Part shown: in pieces, positions 27,340 through 36,712 of the stretch
How the letters are laid out: each line of letters opens with the position of its first letter
Position numbering within the stretch: position 1 is the stretch's first letter
Source of the DNA: JADLCB01 sp964398315
Lineage (GTDB): Bacteria > Planctomycetota > Phycisphaerae > Tepidisphaerales > Tepidisphaeraceae
Direction: 5' to 3'
DNA length: 64,000 bases
NCBI GenBank assembly: GCA_964398315.1
Contig: CAYNMV010000001.1
Location: 124,001-188,000, forward strand
Position numbers and translations under genes: made by a program
Notes under the pieces: generated by a model
Databases searched by the model: none
What the model was told of the DNA's origin: nothing
Seen by the model: the letters and a program-made list of their open reading frames with translations, nothing else

Positions 27340-28383
27340 ATGCGGATTGTTCGACCGAGATTAACCAGGTGCATCCCTTTGCTGCTCCTGGCACTGGCCA
27401 TGCCCGCGTGGGCTCAGCGCCCGACGGTGGGTGGCGGCACGATTGATGATCCTGCGGTGGGGCCCCCGCCCGCCCACGGGGTCGCTGAGGGCCAGCCGTT
27501 CGTCCTGGTCAAGAACTGGGATTTTGGCCAGAACGGTACGATCCGCGACATCGCCGACCTGAACGCGCATTTCCAGTACCACGATCAGTTTGGCACCTTC
27601 GCTAATGGCACCAAGTACGGTGCTTACACGGTGGCACCCGATACGGATCACGCGCGGACATACAACGGAATCGCCCAGCCTGTCGAGGGTGCGAACACCG
27701 ATCGGCCGGTACGGGAGTTCACCGACACCTCGCTCAAAACATACCTGGTTCCCCTGGATGGCGCCGACAAGGTCCATCCAACTGAGCAGAAGGCCGGCTG
27801 TGGCTCGATCCAGGCGAAGTGGACCCTGGAAAGAGGCGGCTCGCGCCTCGGGCGCGACCTGATCTGGGAGACGCGCGTTCGCTTCAAGCCGGTGCGTTAC
27901 TACTGGTTTGCCATCTGGATCGCTGGCAATAAATGGAAACGCGGAGCCGAGATCGATGTGGTTGAGAGCTTCGGCTATGACAACGGCGGCGGCTATACCA
28001 ATTTCGACGGCCGCTATTGGCACTCCAGTCCGGTTGGCGGAACCGCCGAGACCAACTACCACAAGAGCTGGTCTGGCGGCATGAAGAAGTACGGTATTAC
28101 CGAGTTCGACCCGACCGAATGGCACACCTGGACGCTGCTGTATCGCGCTGATGACACCTTTACCGTCTTTCTGGATGGCAAACCGGTGCAGAATGGCACG
28201 ATGCACTGGACCCTGGGGGCTACGCCGGATGGTGAACCGCTGAACATGAGCTTCCTCTTCGACGGCGGGTGGGGCCATCGCGAGGTCAAGAGCGTGAACC
28301 ACTGGCTGCCGGCGGACGAACTACAGAAAGCATATTACGAATGGGACTACAGCCGGGTCTATCTCGGCGCCACCAAGGACTAG
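27340..28383 (+). CDS. Secreted glycoside hydrolase family 16-like enzyme
   Basis: A protein of 347 residues with signal peptide (IPLLLLALAMPAWAQ). The rest is a concanavalin-like beta-jelly-roll. The GH16 catalytic signature ExDxxE is present as AEIDVVESFG with Glu204 (nucleophile), Asp206 and Glu209 (acid/base); upstream RDLIWETRVRFKPVRYYWFAIW and downstream WHTWTLLYRADDTFTVFLDG are usual flanking strands. GH16 enzymes cleave beta-1,3 or beta-1,4 glucans and galactans, including agar, porphyran and carrageenan. The GH50-like enzyme two genes on suggests a galactan substrate, but this is inference. Third gene of the LacI-led operon. Confidence 0.87.
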   Translation: MRIVRPRLTRCIPLLLLALAMPAWAQRPTVGGGTIDDPAVGPPPAHGVAEGQPFVLVKNWDFGQNGTIRDIADLNAHFQYHDQFGTFANGTKYGAYTVAPDTDHARTYNGIAQPVEGANTDRPVREFTDTSLKTYLVPLDGADKVHPTEQKAGCGSIQAKWTLERGGSRLGRDLIWETRVRFKPVRYYWFAIWIAGNKWKRGAEIDVVESFGYDNGGGYTNFDGRYWHSSPVGGTAETNYHKSWSGGMKKYGITEFDPTEWHTWTLLYRADDTFTVFLDGKPVQNGTMHWTLGATPDGEPLNMSFLFDGGWGHREVKSVNHWLPADELQKAYYEWDYSRVYLGATKD

Positions 28384-28435
28384 GCCTGCGCTCTCGCGGA
28401 TGCATGTCGTGACCGGCGAGGCGGCCAACGGAGTT

Positions 28436-29224
28436 ATGATGATGCGCACATCTCCCAATTATCGCCGCAGTGGTGCATTCACCCTGGTTGAGCTGCTCGT
28501 GGTCATCGCCATCATCGCGCTGCTTATCAGCATGTTGCTTCCTGCGCTGAACAAGGTCCGTGCCTCATCGCAGTCGCTGGCCTGCCAAAGCGCGCTGCGG
28601 CAGATTGCGCTGGCCAACACCATGTATCAGAACGAGCACAACGGACATTTTGTGCCGTTCTCGCTGCACAAGGATCGCTATCAGTATGCCACCAGCCCCC
28701 ACAGCAGTGAGCGCTGGTTCCATTTTCTCGAGCCATACACTAGGACGTACCGTATCTTCAACTGCCCGGTGCGCGACATGGAATGGCCGGACTGGTCGGT
28801 CCAAAACGAGAAACAGGAGACGCCCGACTGGCTGATCCGCGGTCGCTCGCTGAAGGGTGCCACCGCCAACTATGCCTATTCCCGCTCGCTGGGCGGCTGG
28901 CTGATCCAGCGGTCCGATGATACCGGAACGCCCAAGCCGCCGCTGAAGCAGAGCACCCTGCGGCGGGCGCTGACTGAGGCCGACAAGGGGGTCACCCTCA
29001 ACCAGTTCATCATCTTCATGGATGGGGCCTACTGGATCATGAACAACACCGATACCAACAACGATGATGCCCTCGGCTGGCCGCGTCGCTATGTCCATCC
29101 GGGTAAGTCCCTCAACGCCGCCTTTGCCGATGGGCATGTTGTGAACCTGCGGAAGGAGCAGTTGCTGTTCAATGAGGATCTGCCCTTCCAGAAGTGGATC
29201 ATCGCCGCGCGGAATGATCGCTGA
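28436..29224 (+). CDS. Prepilin-like protein (type II pseudopilin, H-x-DG family)
   Basis: A protein of 262 residues starting at a run of ATG codons preceded by ACGGAG. The leader SPNYRRSGA is followed by FTLVELLVVIAIIALLISML, the class III signal with Glu at +5; the residue before the cleavage point is Ala instead of the usual Gly. Thereafter comes PALNKVRASSQSLACQSALRQIALANTMYQNEHNG, the alpha-helix and start of the family's C-terminal domain, and near the end HPGKSLNAAFADGHVVNL, an H-X10-DG motif close to the H-X9-DG signature. In planctomycetes these proteins are numerous and their assembly machinery uncertain. Fourth gene of the LacI-led operon, between two glycoside hydrolases. Confidence 0.9.
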   Translation: MMMRTSPNYRRSGAFTLVELLVVIAIIALLISMLLPALNKVRASSQSLACQSALRQIALANTMYQNEHNGHFVPFSLHKDRYQYATSPHSSERWFHFLEPYTRTYRIFNCPVRDMEWPDWSVQNEKQETPDWLIRGRSLKGATANYAYSRSLGGWLIQRSDDTGTPKPPLKQSTLRRALTEADKGVTLNQFIIFMDGAYWIMNNTDTNNDDALGWPRRYVHPGKSLNAAFADGHVVNLRKEQLLFNEDLPFQKWIIAARNDR

Positions 29225-29243
29225 GTGAGGCTTCTTTCTCGTC

Positions 29244-29277
29244 TGCCGGCAATCGCGTTTCCAGGCGGTTGCCGGCA
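29244..29277 (+). other. Intergenic stem-loop before the agarase-like gene
   Basis: TGCCGGCAA (29244-29252) and TTGCCGGCA (29269-29277) form a perfect 9-bp stem with a 16-base loop between the pseudopilin stop and the next start. No T-tract follows. It resembles the hairpin after the PEP-CTERM gene in the same operon and may tune expression of individual genes. Confidence 0.4.
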
Positions 29278-29309
29278 CAAACCACATTGGCATGATGGAG
29301 TCCGTACTG

Positions 29310-32108
29310 ATGCATAAAAAGAGTCTGCTGCTTGCCCTGGTTGTCTTGCTGCTTGGCGGTCATGCGTGGGCGCAAGAGATACCGGATCCGCATTTCTCGC
29401 TGACAGATGAGGGTGTGGCACTGCACTGCGATGTGGCCGGGACGTTCAAGCTCTCCCTGCCTTACTTCCGCGACCTGAAAGGGGGCAAGCCTGACGATGT
29501 GACTCTGTCGGACGATGGCAAGCGCCTGAGTTGGACCTATCAGGTCGGCGGCAAAGGCCGTCTCGAATTGATCGGGCAGGATGCCGTCAAGATCACCTTT
29601 GCCGAGCTGCCCGAGAAGGCGAACAAGGCACGCATCGACATGCGGCTGCCGGGTGTGCTCAACGATGGGGGCAAGTGGGCGGTTGGCAATGGCCCGCTGA
29701 CGGATTTTCCCCGTGAGAAGCCTGAGAAGCCGTTTCTTTTCCAGGGCAACGACACCTCCTTCACCGTCATCCATCCCACCGGGGCCGGTTTCCGCATCAG
29801 CGGACTGCTCGCAGGCACCTACCAGCAGCTTCAGGACAACCGTGAGTGGAAGACCAACAATTTCAGCTGGTATGCCTCCATTACGTTGCCACGCGGCAAT
29901 CCCACACCTTCGTTCACGATCAAACTGACTCGCCCGGATGCCGCAGCAGCGCGGGTTGAGCCGCTGATCGACCGCTTTGGTCAGTTTGTCCGCGTCCAGT
30001 TCGACACCAAGGTCACCAGCGAAGAGCAACTGCGTGAGGATGTGCAGCGCGATGCCGAGTACTATGGCTCGCTTAACCCGCCCCCGACCGATCGCTTCGG
30101 CGGCCTGCCCGGAAGCGGCAAGGAACTGGGCCTGCGCGCGACTGGTTTCTTCCACATCGAGCAACTCGGCGATCGCCAGGTCCTGGTCGATCCTGAGGGC
30201 AATCTTTTTTTTCAGCTTGGCCTGTGTCTCTTCGCGACCCCCTGTGATGATTACACCACCGTAAAGGGACGGGAAGCCATTTACGAGTGGCTGCCCACAG
30301 CCGATGAGCCAGGCATGAAGTCGACTTGGCGCCAGGGCAATCGTGGCGTCGTTTCTTTTTACCTGGCCAACCGCGTGCGCAAGTTTGGCAAGCCGTTCGA
30401 ACTGGCTCCCTTCGTGGCTGAGTCGATCGACCGGGTGCGTAAGTGGGGCTTCAACAGCGCGGGTGCTTTCAGCAGTTGGGATGACGCCGGCCGGGCTGAG
30501 ATCCGCAAGGGTAACTTCCCGTACGTGTCGTTCCTCCCCCTGGGCAAGAATGTCGCCCGCGAACTGCCCGCCAGGAAGGTGTGGGATCCGTTTGACGAGG
30601 GCATCGAGCAGCGGATGGACGAGGCATTCGCCGCCATCGTCGCCCCCAAGGCGGATGATCCGCTGGTCATCGGGTGGTTCATCATCAACGAGCCCCTGAT
30701 CGAGGATGTGGTCAAGGTGGTGCCCCGGCTCAAGGGCGACTGGGGGGCCAAGCGCCGGCTGGTGGAGATGCTGCGGGAGAGATACCCCAGCATCGAGGCA
30801 TTCAACGCGGCCTGGGAAACGCAGGTAGCCAGCTTCGAGGCGCTGCTGGATGAGCCGCTGATCGTTGCCACCAGGGCCGCCAGCGCTGACATGCAGGCGT
30901 ATTTCGAGCTGTTCCTGGAGCGCCGTTACAGCCTGGTCAACCAGTATTTCCGCAAGTACAACCGCAATCACCTGCTCATTGGCGATCGCTGGATGCCCAG
31001 CACCGCCAACAACGAAACGCTGGTGAAGGTGGCCGGCAAATACCTCGATGTGATCAGCGTCAACTACTACGCGTATGGCATCGACAAGGCCTTCCTCGAT
31101 CGCCTGCACCGCTGGTCCGGCGGCAAGCCGCTGCTGCTGAGCGAGTTTTACTACTCCTCGCGCGAACAGGGTCTGGCCGGAGGGGGAACCCGCGTGGCTG
31201 ACCAGCACGAGCGCGGCCTGGCCTACCGCAACTACGTTGAGCAGGCAGTGGCCACCGGCTATGTGATTGGCGTGCAGTGGTTCTCGCACCTCGACCAGGC
31301 CACCACCGGTCGTTTTTTCCAGGGGTTTAACGGTGAGGCCTTCGCCAATGGCCTGGTCAACGTGGCCGACCGCCCGTACAAGCCGTTCCTGGAAGAGGTG
31401 ATGAAGACCAATTACGGCATCTACGATGTGATCCTCGGCAAGCGCGAGCCATTCGCTTACGATGATCCGCGCTTCGCCCTCAAGGCGGAGACAGCGCCCA
31501 AGACGGTGGCGGTTTCGCGAATGACGCAGACGGTCGTGCTGGATGGCCAGCATAGTGAATGGCCGGCGGTGCCGCCAACCCGTATCGGCGGGGATCGGCT
31601 GGTGCTGGGGCATGGAACCGATGTGTTCGAAGCGTCCTACCGCCTGGCGTGGGATGATCGCAACCTGTACCTCTATGTCGAAGTGCGCGACACCACCCCG
31701 ATGCAGAACCGGCGCCCCGATCAGCAGATCTGGGCCGATGACAGTATCGAACTGTTCACCGGCCCCGAGAACCTCGACAAAGGGGGCACGCTGCAGTTTG
31801 GTGATCGCCAGGTTCTGATCCGTGCCCTGGCGCCGGATCCGGAGTTGTCACCGGTCTACTTCCTCAATGCGCCCCGTCAGGCCGAAGCGCAGGTGGTTGT
31901 GGTGCCGGCTGTCGATGGCGGCGGGTACGTTATCGAGGCGGCTATTCCCTTCGAGGCGCTGGGCTTTGTTCCCAAGGCCGGCCAGGAGATTCTCTTCGAC
32001 CTGTGCGTCAACAATGGGGGCGGCGGCCGCCGGCAACTCGCCTGGAACGGCACCAGCCGCAACTCCAGCAATCGCGGCGTGTGGGGACGGGCCGAGTTCA
32101 TGCAGTGA
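29310..32108 (+). CDS. Secreted GH50-like beta-agarase with C-terminal CBM9-like domain
   Basis: A protein of 932 residues. The start at 29310 gives a signal peptide (SLLLALVVLLLGGHAWAQ). Residues about 20-230 are a beta-sandwich; RATGFFHIEQLGDRQVLVDP opens a clan GH-A barrel (about 250-690) with the look of GH50 agarases (VDPEGNLFFQLGLCLF, RVRKWGFNSAGAFSSW). Likely acid/base is Glu461 in GWFIINEP and nucleophile Glu612 in LLLSEFYYSS. The C-terminal about 190 residues (VLDGQHSEWPAVPPTR, LAWDDRNLYLYVEVRD, DDSIELFTGPENL) form a CBM9/DOMON-like module. It is expected to cleave an agar-type galactan outside the cytoplasm. Last gene of the LacI-led operon. GH86 or another GH-A family cannot be ruled out by eye. 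Confidence 0.8.
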   Translation: MHKKSLLLALVVLLLGGHAWAQEIPDPHFSLTDEGVALHCDVAGTFKLSLPYFRDLKGGKPDDVTLSDDGKRLSWTYQVGGKGRLELIGQDAVKITFAELPEKANKARIDMRLPGVLNDGGKWAVGNGPLTDFPREKPEKPFLFQGNDTSFTVIHPTGAGFRISGLLAGTYQQLQDNREWKTNNFSWYASITLPRGNPTPSFTIKLTRPDAAAARVEPLIDRFGQFVRVQFDTKVTSEEQLREDVQRDAEYYGSLNPPPTDRFGGLPGSGKELGLRATGFFHIEQLGDRQVLVDPEGNLFFQLGLCLFATPCDDYTTVKGREAIYEWLPTADEPGMKSTWRQGNRGVVSFYLANRVRKFGKPFELAPFVAESIDRVRKWGFNSAGAFSSWDDAGRAEIRKGNFPYVSFLPLGKNVARELPARKVWDPFDEGIEQRMDEAFAAIVAPKADDPLVIGWFIINEPLIEDVVKVVPRLKGDWGAKRRLVEMLRERYPSIEAFNAAWETQVASFEALLDEPLIVATRAASADMQAYFELFLERRYSLVNQYFRKYNRNHLLIGDRWMPSTANNETLVKVAGKYLDVISVNYYAYGIDKAFLDRLHRWSGGKPLLLSEFYYSSREQGLAGGGTRVADQHERGLAYRNYVEQAVATGYVIGVQWFSHLDQATTGRFFQGFNGEAFANGLVNVADRPYKPFLEEVMKTNYGIYDVILGKREPFAYDDPRFALKAETAPKTVAVSRMTQTVVLDGQHSEWPAVPPTRIGGDRLVLGHGTDVFEASYRLAWDDRNLYLYVEVRDTTPMQNRRPDQQIWADDSIELFTGPENLDKGGTLQFGDRQVLIRALAPDPELSPVYFLNAPRQAEAQVVVVPAVDGGGYVIEAAIPFEALGFVPKAGQEILFDLCVNNGGGGRRQLAWNGTSRNSSNRGVWGRAEFMQ

Positions 32109-32336
32109 TTGCCCTTGCCCGTCTTCGGCGGGCGGCCCGCTGCAGAACGTGTTACTTGCCACATCTGGCTTATTGCGTGATGACGGCCACCAGGTGGATG
32201 TCCAATGCCCCCTGGTGGCCGTCCATGCCCTCATCCATCCCGCTTGGGAAGATCGCTGGCACTGAACAAGACCACTCTCCAAAGCGGCGGCATCGGCAAA
32301 CGAATTGAGTGCAATGCAATACAGAGCTGAAGCGCA

Positions 32337-35300
32337 TTACGACCTTCTCAGCGCCTGAACCGTTCGGCGGGGTCCGGCGGTGGCAAGATCGAATGTGACT
32401 CCGGGGGCCGTGACCTGGCACTGGCCTTCACCCTCGATGGTCAGGCTGGCACGGTCTTCGGCCACGACCAGGTGTGCCATGGTGCCCGTGCTTCGGATCT
32501 CGATGTCACCGGCGGCCAGGTGCGTGCCGGCCAGCAGTGTCAGAACGGTTTGCCGTGAGTCGCGCAATACGGCGGCATAGCGGCCCGTGAATCGCACATC
32601 ATCGCGAGCCAGCGTAAGCGTGGATCGCGCAAAGAAGAAAATGTCATCGATGTCGTCTCCGCGGACCTGTGTACCGATGGCATGGCCATTGTGCACGATA
32701 CGCGCTGCGGCCAGCGGCTGCTGATCGGGCCGCAGGGGCTGGAGGATCGCCAGGTAGTGCTGATTTGCCTCTCCACGCAGTTGCAGGTGCCGCATGGAGA
32801 ACGACTCGGCCGCCTTTCGCCTGTAATCGAGGATGGGCTGCTGAACCACCTGTTCGTCGGCGAACGCCTGGTCGGGCAGCAGAACGTGCAGATCGGTGCC
32901 GAAACGTCCACGGAAGCGGTAGCCCTTGCGCCAGTTACCCGTATGACTGTCGGCAACGACCTGCAGATGCCACCAGGTTGGGATCGTTGCATCGATCGCC
33001 AGCGCATCATGCATGATGAGGTATTGATCGCGGACCCACCATATCGAGCGAACATTGGCGGGGTTCGGCTCGTGGTAGCGGCGAATCGCTTCCTCGACGA
33101 GCTCGTGGCTGCAGACATCGCTGAGAAACACGGGATCGCCGGGGCGCAGGACCACGGGATGGACGCCCTGGCAGAAGCCGATGCCGTCGAACGCGGCGAA
33201 GCGCTCGACATGCCCGGGTGCGAGGGGAATGTGTACATCGTAGAACGACAGGGTCGAGTGCCGCCAGGTTTCACCGGCCTCACCGCCATCATAGATCAGC
33301 GGCTTGCCGTCGGCGAAGAGGATGATGCTCCCCTCGGTGCGGTGGAAGCGGTAGCCACCCGGACCCTGCTTGAAAAGCACAAAGGCCTCCCGCGGCGTGT
33401 TGAAGTGGCTGCGGAAGACCGCGCCGAATCCTTCCAGCCGGCGGCTGGTGAGTATGGCGGGTGGCGCGGGGCGCAGGTCCTGCTCTTCAAGCCGGGCGAA
33501 CAGCAGGGGGAGATTGCCGAAATACCCGCCGTCGGCACCACCCGACTGATAGGCCCATAGCAGCTCATCGGCGAAGGCTGGATCGCTGCTGCGATACAGC
33601 CTGGCCGCCAGGGCATAGTGCTCCGGCACCCACGGCCCGAGTTGGGCGTGGTCGCCGATCGGAGCGATGCGGCGCACCTTGGGCACAGCGCGGTAATCGG
33701 TGTCGCTGCAGCCATCGCGCATGACATCATGCTCCATGGGGCAGGGCGGGGTCAGCAGCAGGACGCCCCAGCGCAGGTATTCCTTCAGCCGCGGCAGGGT
33801 GGTTGGATCGAACAGGCCGGCGTTGGCCAGGTGCATCAGCAGATTCATGCGGCACTTGCTGGCGTGCAGGTAATAGCAGGCTGGGTTCTCGTACCATTTG
33901 CCGCTGCCGGGGGTGCAGTAGGTGTTGAGCGATTGCTCCATCAGGGCGACGGCATGATCCGTGAACGCGGCGGCGTCGGGATGACCGCGGAAGACAACGC
34001 CGATGGTGCCGGCGACGTCGACGCGATCGGCTTCGAAGTTGGCGTTGCGGCTGCCGTGCTTCCAGTTCATGAAGTCGGGGCTGAGGTACAGATGGCCCAT
34101 CAGGATGAAAAACGCGCGCACCAGGCGCTCCTCCTCGGGCGTGAAGACACCGCTTGGGGCGATGAGGTCGTAGCTTTCCGCCCATTGGGTGATCGGGCGG
34201 GAGCCCACCGGAGAATACATATCGGAGTACTCCCGGCCCATCAGGGTCATCCGCGCCCGCACATGCGCAACGCCAACCAGTTCGGCCTTCTTGCGCCATG
34301 CCAGCAGCGGGTCAGCCTCGACAGCAAAGCGCAGGGCGTCGACGGTGCCGTGCTTGACCTGCCCGCTGGCCATCTTGTCCCAGAACCGGGCAAAGGCTGG
34401 CAGCTTGCGCTTGTGGCGCAGGTGGCGGAGCTGGTCACGGCGGGCCAGCACATGGGGGCGCTCGATGGCATCGGGCTCATCGAGGTGCCAGGTCATGAAC
34501 TGCTGTATGGTGGGGGATGAGTTCTTGTGCTGCACCGCACTGAGCTCGCTGATCACCCCGTCATTGCGATCCAGGGTCGAGACATACAGGCCCCAGTGAC
34601 GCTCGCCATCAAACAGGGGAAAGCGAAAGAAGGCATCGCCGGTGGAATCGGTGTGGGCCGTGATCATGGAGAGGGTGGAACCCACCATCTCGGGAAAGGG
34701 CCAGTCGAGTTCGCGCCGCCACGCCGGCTGGTCGCCGGGACCATGGGCGATCTGGTCGAACTGGCGGTCGATCCAGTCGCCGCGACGAAGGGTACAGACA
34801 GCGATGAAGTCACGCTCGTCCACCCCGTCGGGTGTCATGGCGTACGCGAAGCCGGCAGGGGGAATCCACCATGGAACGGACTCCTGCAGCCGTGCCACCT
34901 CGCGGTCAGTGCTGTCCAGAGTGGTCCAGTTCTGGGAGGACGGGTGTGATTTCCAGTGCAGGTAGCCGCGCCCACGGCCGCCGCCCAGCTCGCGCAAGGA
35001 AAACTCGAACCGTGCCCCTTCCAGTCCAGGCGAAACCTCGTGGACCAGCAGATACGGTTCACCGCGATGGGCGGTGAGCGTCAGTGTGTAGCGGCTGCCG
35101 TTGGACAGGTCGTATCCGACACGCAGACGTATCATCACCGGGCCATCGTCCAGCACCTCGGTCTTCCGCTGGGCGACACGGATACCAGCCGGCAGGATCA
35201 TTCGACCCTGACCGCGGCGAATACCATCCGCACCCTGCACGGCCAGCACGGGCGGCAGATCGTCCGCATCCTCGCCCCACGGGATGAAGAAGCGCGCAGC

Positions 35301-36578
35301 GCCCGTGTCGATGACCGCCTCCCGGGCGCGCGATTCCACCAGCATGCTGTCGATGGGGGGCTGCGGGAGGGGGGCGTCAGTGACGTAGAGCCCCAGCACA
35401 TGCTCGCTCCTCTCCGGCAGATCATGCAGGAAGATCAACTCGCGGCCGGACACCTGTACCGCCAATGGCTCGGCCGGCCTGCGCGAGTCGATCAGGCGCA
35501 GGCGATCAGCATCGGCAGGGACACCTTCAGGAAGGACGATCGTGACGGCCTGACGCGGGAAGCTGTAGTGGAATGGGTTGTGCAGTCGGTGCTGCCAGAC
35601 ACGGTGGCAACTGATCCCGTCCACCTCCTGCTGCTCGGGTAGTGATGCGGTCAGCGCTGCCGGCGGAGCGCTGCGCCACGCGTCCACGGTTGCATCGATG
35701 GTGAGTGTTGTCCCAGCCTCAATCCGCGGCTGCTGCGCTATGAATCGCGTGGGGATGTCGAATTGTTCCGGGTCAAGCGTGACAGCGACGAACGCATGCT
35801 CGCCTGCGGGTACATCCTTGAAGACGTAATGGCCGCGTTCATCGGTGATGGCTGTGCGCGGCTCGATCCCGTCGATGGGCGGATAGTAATGCATCGGCTG
35901 ATGCACCAGCGGCACCGTGGGCGGTGGGGCATCGGCAGTCACCAGGCCAAGTGTGACCGTGGCGCTGGCCACAGGCGTGCCATCGGGAAAGCGAAGCGTC
36001 CCGGCGAGTGAGCCTGTTGCGGTTGTCGTGCGGTGGGAGGCGCCAGGTTCGGCAGGGAGGGGCGGGCAGAGGGCGTTGGCTTCTTCGGCATGGCCGCACT
36101 CGCGAAGCGCGGCTGCGATCTGGCGCTGTTCATCCTCTGTGGACGCGCGCTGTAGTGCCTCATCGAGCAGGCGCCGCGACTCGGCCAGCTTTTTCGCCTG
36201 GTATTCCTCGTAGGTATATCCCGCCGCCTGTTCAGCCGAGGTGCGGTAGAAGCCGTGATCCGACTCCCGATACTCGTCCACGGCGCGCAGCAGCAATAGC
36301 GAAAGCTCATCCGCAGGCGTCTGCGGGCGGATCTGGTCCAGCGCCCACCGGCAGCCCTGCTGATCGCCCAGGGCTCTGTAGGCCGCGTGCAGCGACATGA
36401 GCAGTTGGGGATTTCCCGGCCGGGTCGCCAGCGCCCCCAGGCAGACCCGCCGGGCCGTCTCCCACCGCCGCTCCTCCAGGGCACGTTCGACAACCGCCAC
36501 AATGGCATCCAGGCTGTCCGAATAGGCCAGGTTGGGGAGATTCCGCAGGAGATGGGGCGCGCGATCCGCTCTGATCAT
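32337..36578 (-). CDS. TPR, carboxypeptidase-regulatory-like and heparinase II/III-like multidomain protein
   Basis: About 1413 residues from ATG 36578 (GTG nine codons upstream possible). No signal peptide is visible. Residues about 20-180 are helical TPR-like repeats (AVVERALEERRWETARRVCLG). About 200-290 is a CarboxypepD_reg-type sandwich (SLAGTLRFPDGTPVASATVT, AITDERGHYVFKDVPAGEHA). About 300-640 is beta-rich; about 700-980 looks like an alpha/alpha toroid (FILMGHLYLSPDFMNWKHGS). The C-terminal about 400 residues (FYDVHIPLAPGHVERFAAFD, TWWHLQVVADSHTGNW) resemble the heparinase II/III beta-sandwich. Heparinase-like enzymes eliminate uronic-acid polysaccharides, with His/Tyr residues in the toroid not certain here. 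The lack of an export signal is odd for a lyase. Its start region carries an inverted repeat (36579-36606). Confidence 0.7.
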   Translation of the reverse strand: MIRADRAPHLLRNLPNLAYSDSLDAIVAVVERALEERRWETARRVCLGALATRPGNPQLLMSLHAAYRALGDQQGCRWALDQIRPQTPADELSLLLLRAVDEYRESDHGFYRTSAEQAAGYTYEEYQAKKLAESRRLLDEALQRASTEDEQRQIAAALRECGHAEEANALCPPLPAEPGASHRTTTATGSLAGTLRFPDGTPVASATVTLGLVTADAPPPTVPLVHQPMHYYPPIDGIEPRTAITDERGHYVFKDVPAGEHAFVAVTLDPEQFDIPTRFIAQQPRIEAGTTLTIDATVDAWRSAPPAALTASLPEQQEVDGISCHRVWQHRLHNPFHYSFPRQAVTIVLPEGVPADADRLRLIDSRRPAEPLAVQVSGRELIFLHDLPERSEHVLGLYVTDAPLPQPPIDSMLVESRAREAVIDTGAARFFIPWGEDADDLPPVLAVQGADGIRRGQGRMILPAGIRVAQRKTEVLDDGPVMIRLRVGYDLSNGSRYTLTLTAHRGEPYLLVHEVSPGLEGARFEFSLRELGGGRGRGYLHWKSHPSSQNWTTLDSTDREVARLQESVPWWIPPAGFAYAMTPDGVDERDFIAVCTLRRGDWIDRQFDQIAHGPGDQPAWRRELDWPFPEMVGSTLSMITAHTDSTGDAFFRFPLFDGERHWGLYVSTLDRNDGVISELSAVQHKNSSPTIQQFMTWHLDEPDAIERPHVLARRDQLRHLRHKRKLPAFARFWDKMASGQVKHGTVDALRFAVEADPLLAWRKKAELVGVAHVRARMTLMGREYSDMYSPVGSRPITQWAESYDLIAPSGVFTPEEERLVRAFFILMGHLYLSPDFMNWKHGSRNANFEADRVDVAGTIGVVFRGHPDAAAFTDHAVALMEQSLNTYCTPGSGKWYENPACYYLHASKCRMNLLMHLANAGLFDPTTLPRLKEYLRWGVLLLTPPCPMEHDVMRDGCSDTDYRAVPKVRRIAPIGDHAQLGPWVPEHYALAARLYRSSDPAFADELLWAYQSGGADGGYFGNLPLLFARLEEQDLRPAPPAILTSRRLEGFGAVFRSHFNTPREAFVLFKQGPGGYRFHRTEGSIILFADGKPLIYDGGEAGETWRHSTLSFYDVHIPLAPGHVERFAAFDGIGFCQGVHPVVLRPGDPVFLSDVCSHELVEEAIRRYHEPNPANVRSIWWVRDQYLIMHDALAIDATIPTWWHLQVVADSHTGNWRKGYRFRGRFGTDLHVLLPDQAFADEQVVQQPILDYRRKAAESFSMRHLQLRGEANQHYLAILQPLRPDQQPLAAARIVHNGHAIGTQVRGDDIDDIFFFARSTLTLARDDVRFTGRYAAVLRDSRQTVLTLLAGTHLAAGDIEIRSTGTMAHLVVAEDRASLTIEGEGQCQVTAPGVTFDLATAGPRRTVQALRRS

Positions 36579-36606
36579 TGTGACATCTGACAAATTATAC
36601 GTCACA
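36579..36606 (-). promoter_or_regulatory. Inverted-repeat operator overlapping the -10 of the heparinase-like gene
   Basis: TGTGAC (36579-36584) and GTCACA (36601-36606) are perfect inverted arms 16 bases apart. Between them, on the minus strand, is TATAAT (36599-36594), 15 bases before the ATG at 36578. No -35 hexamer is good at the proper distance, and no ribosome binding site precedes the ATG, so the mRNA leader would be about ten bases. A further TGTGA lies at about 36618. This looks like a regulated promoter; the regulator is unknown. Confidence 0.5.
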
Positions 36607-36712
36607 GTGTAACATCATGTGATAGAGTAATAAAATCGCGCAAGCGGCAACACTCGCCGGCTGCCCCCTCCGTGGTTGGGCAGCGGCCCCTCGCGCCGAG
36701 AGGAGGACTCGA

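Noticed and set aside
29199..31613. 804-codon open frame opposite the agarase-like gene
   Set aside because: The plus strand encodes recognisable catalytic motifs; the reverse frame has none.
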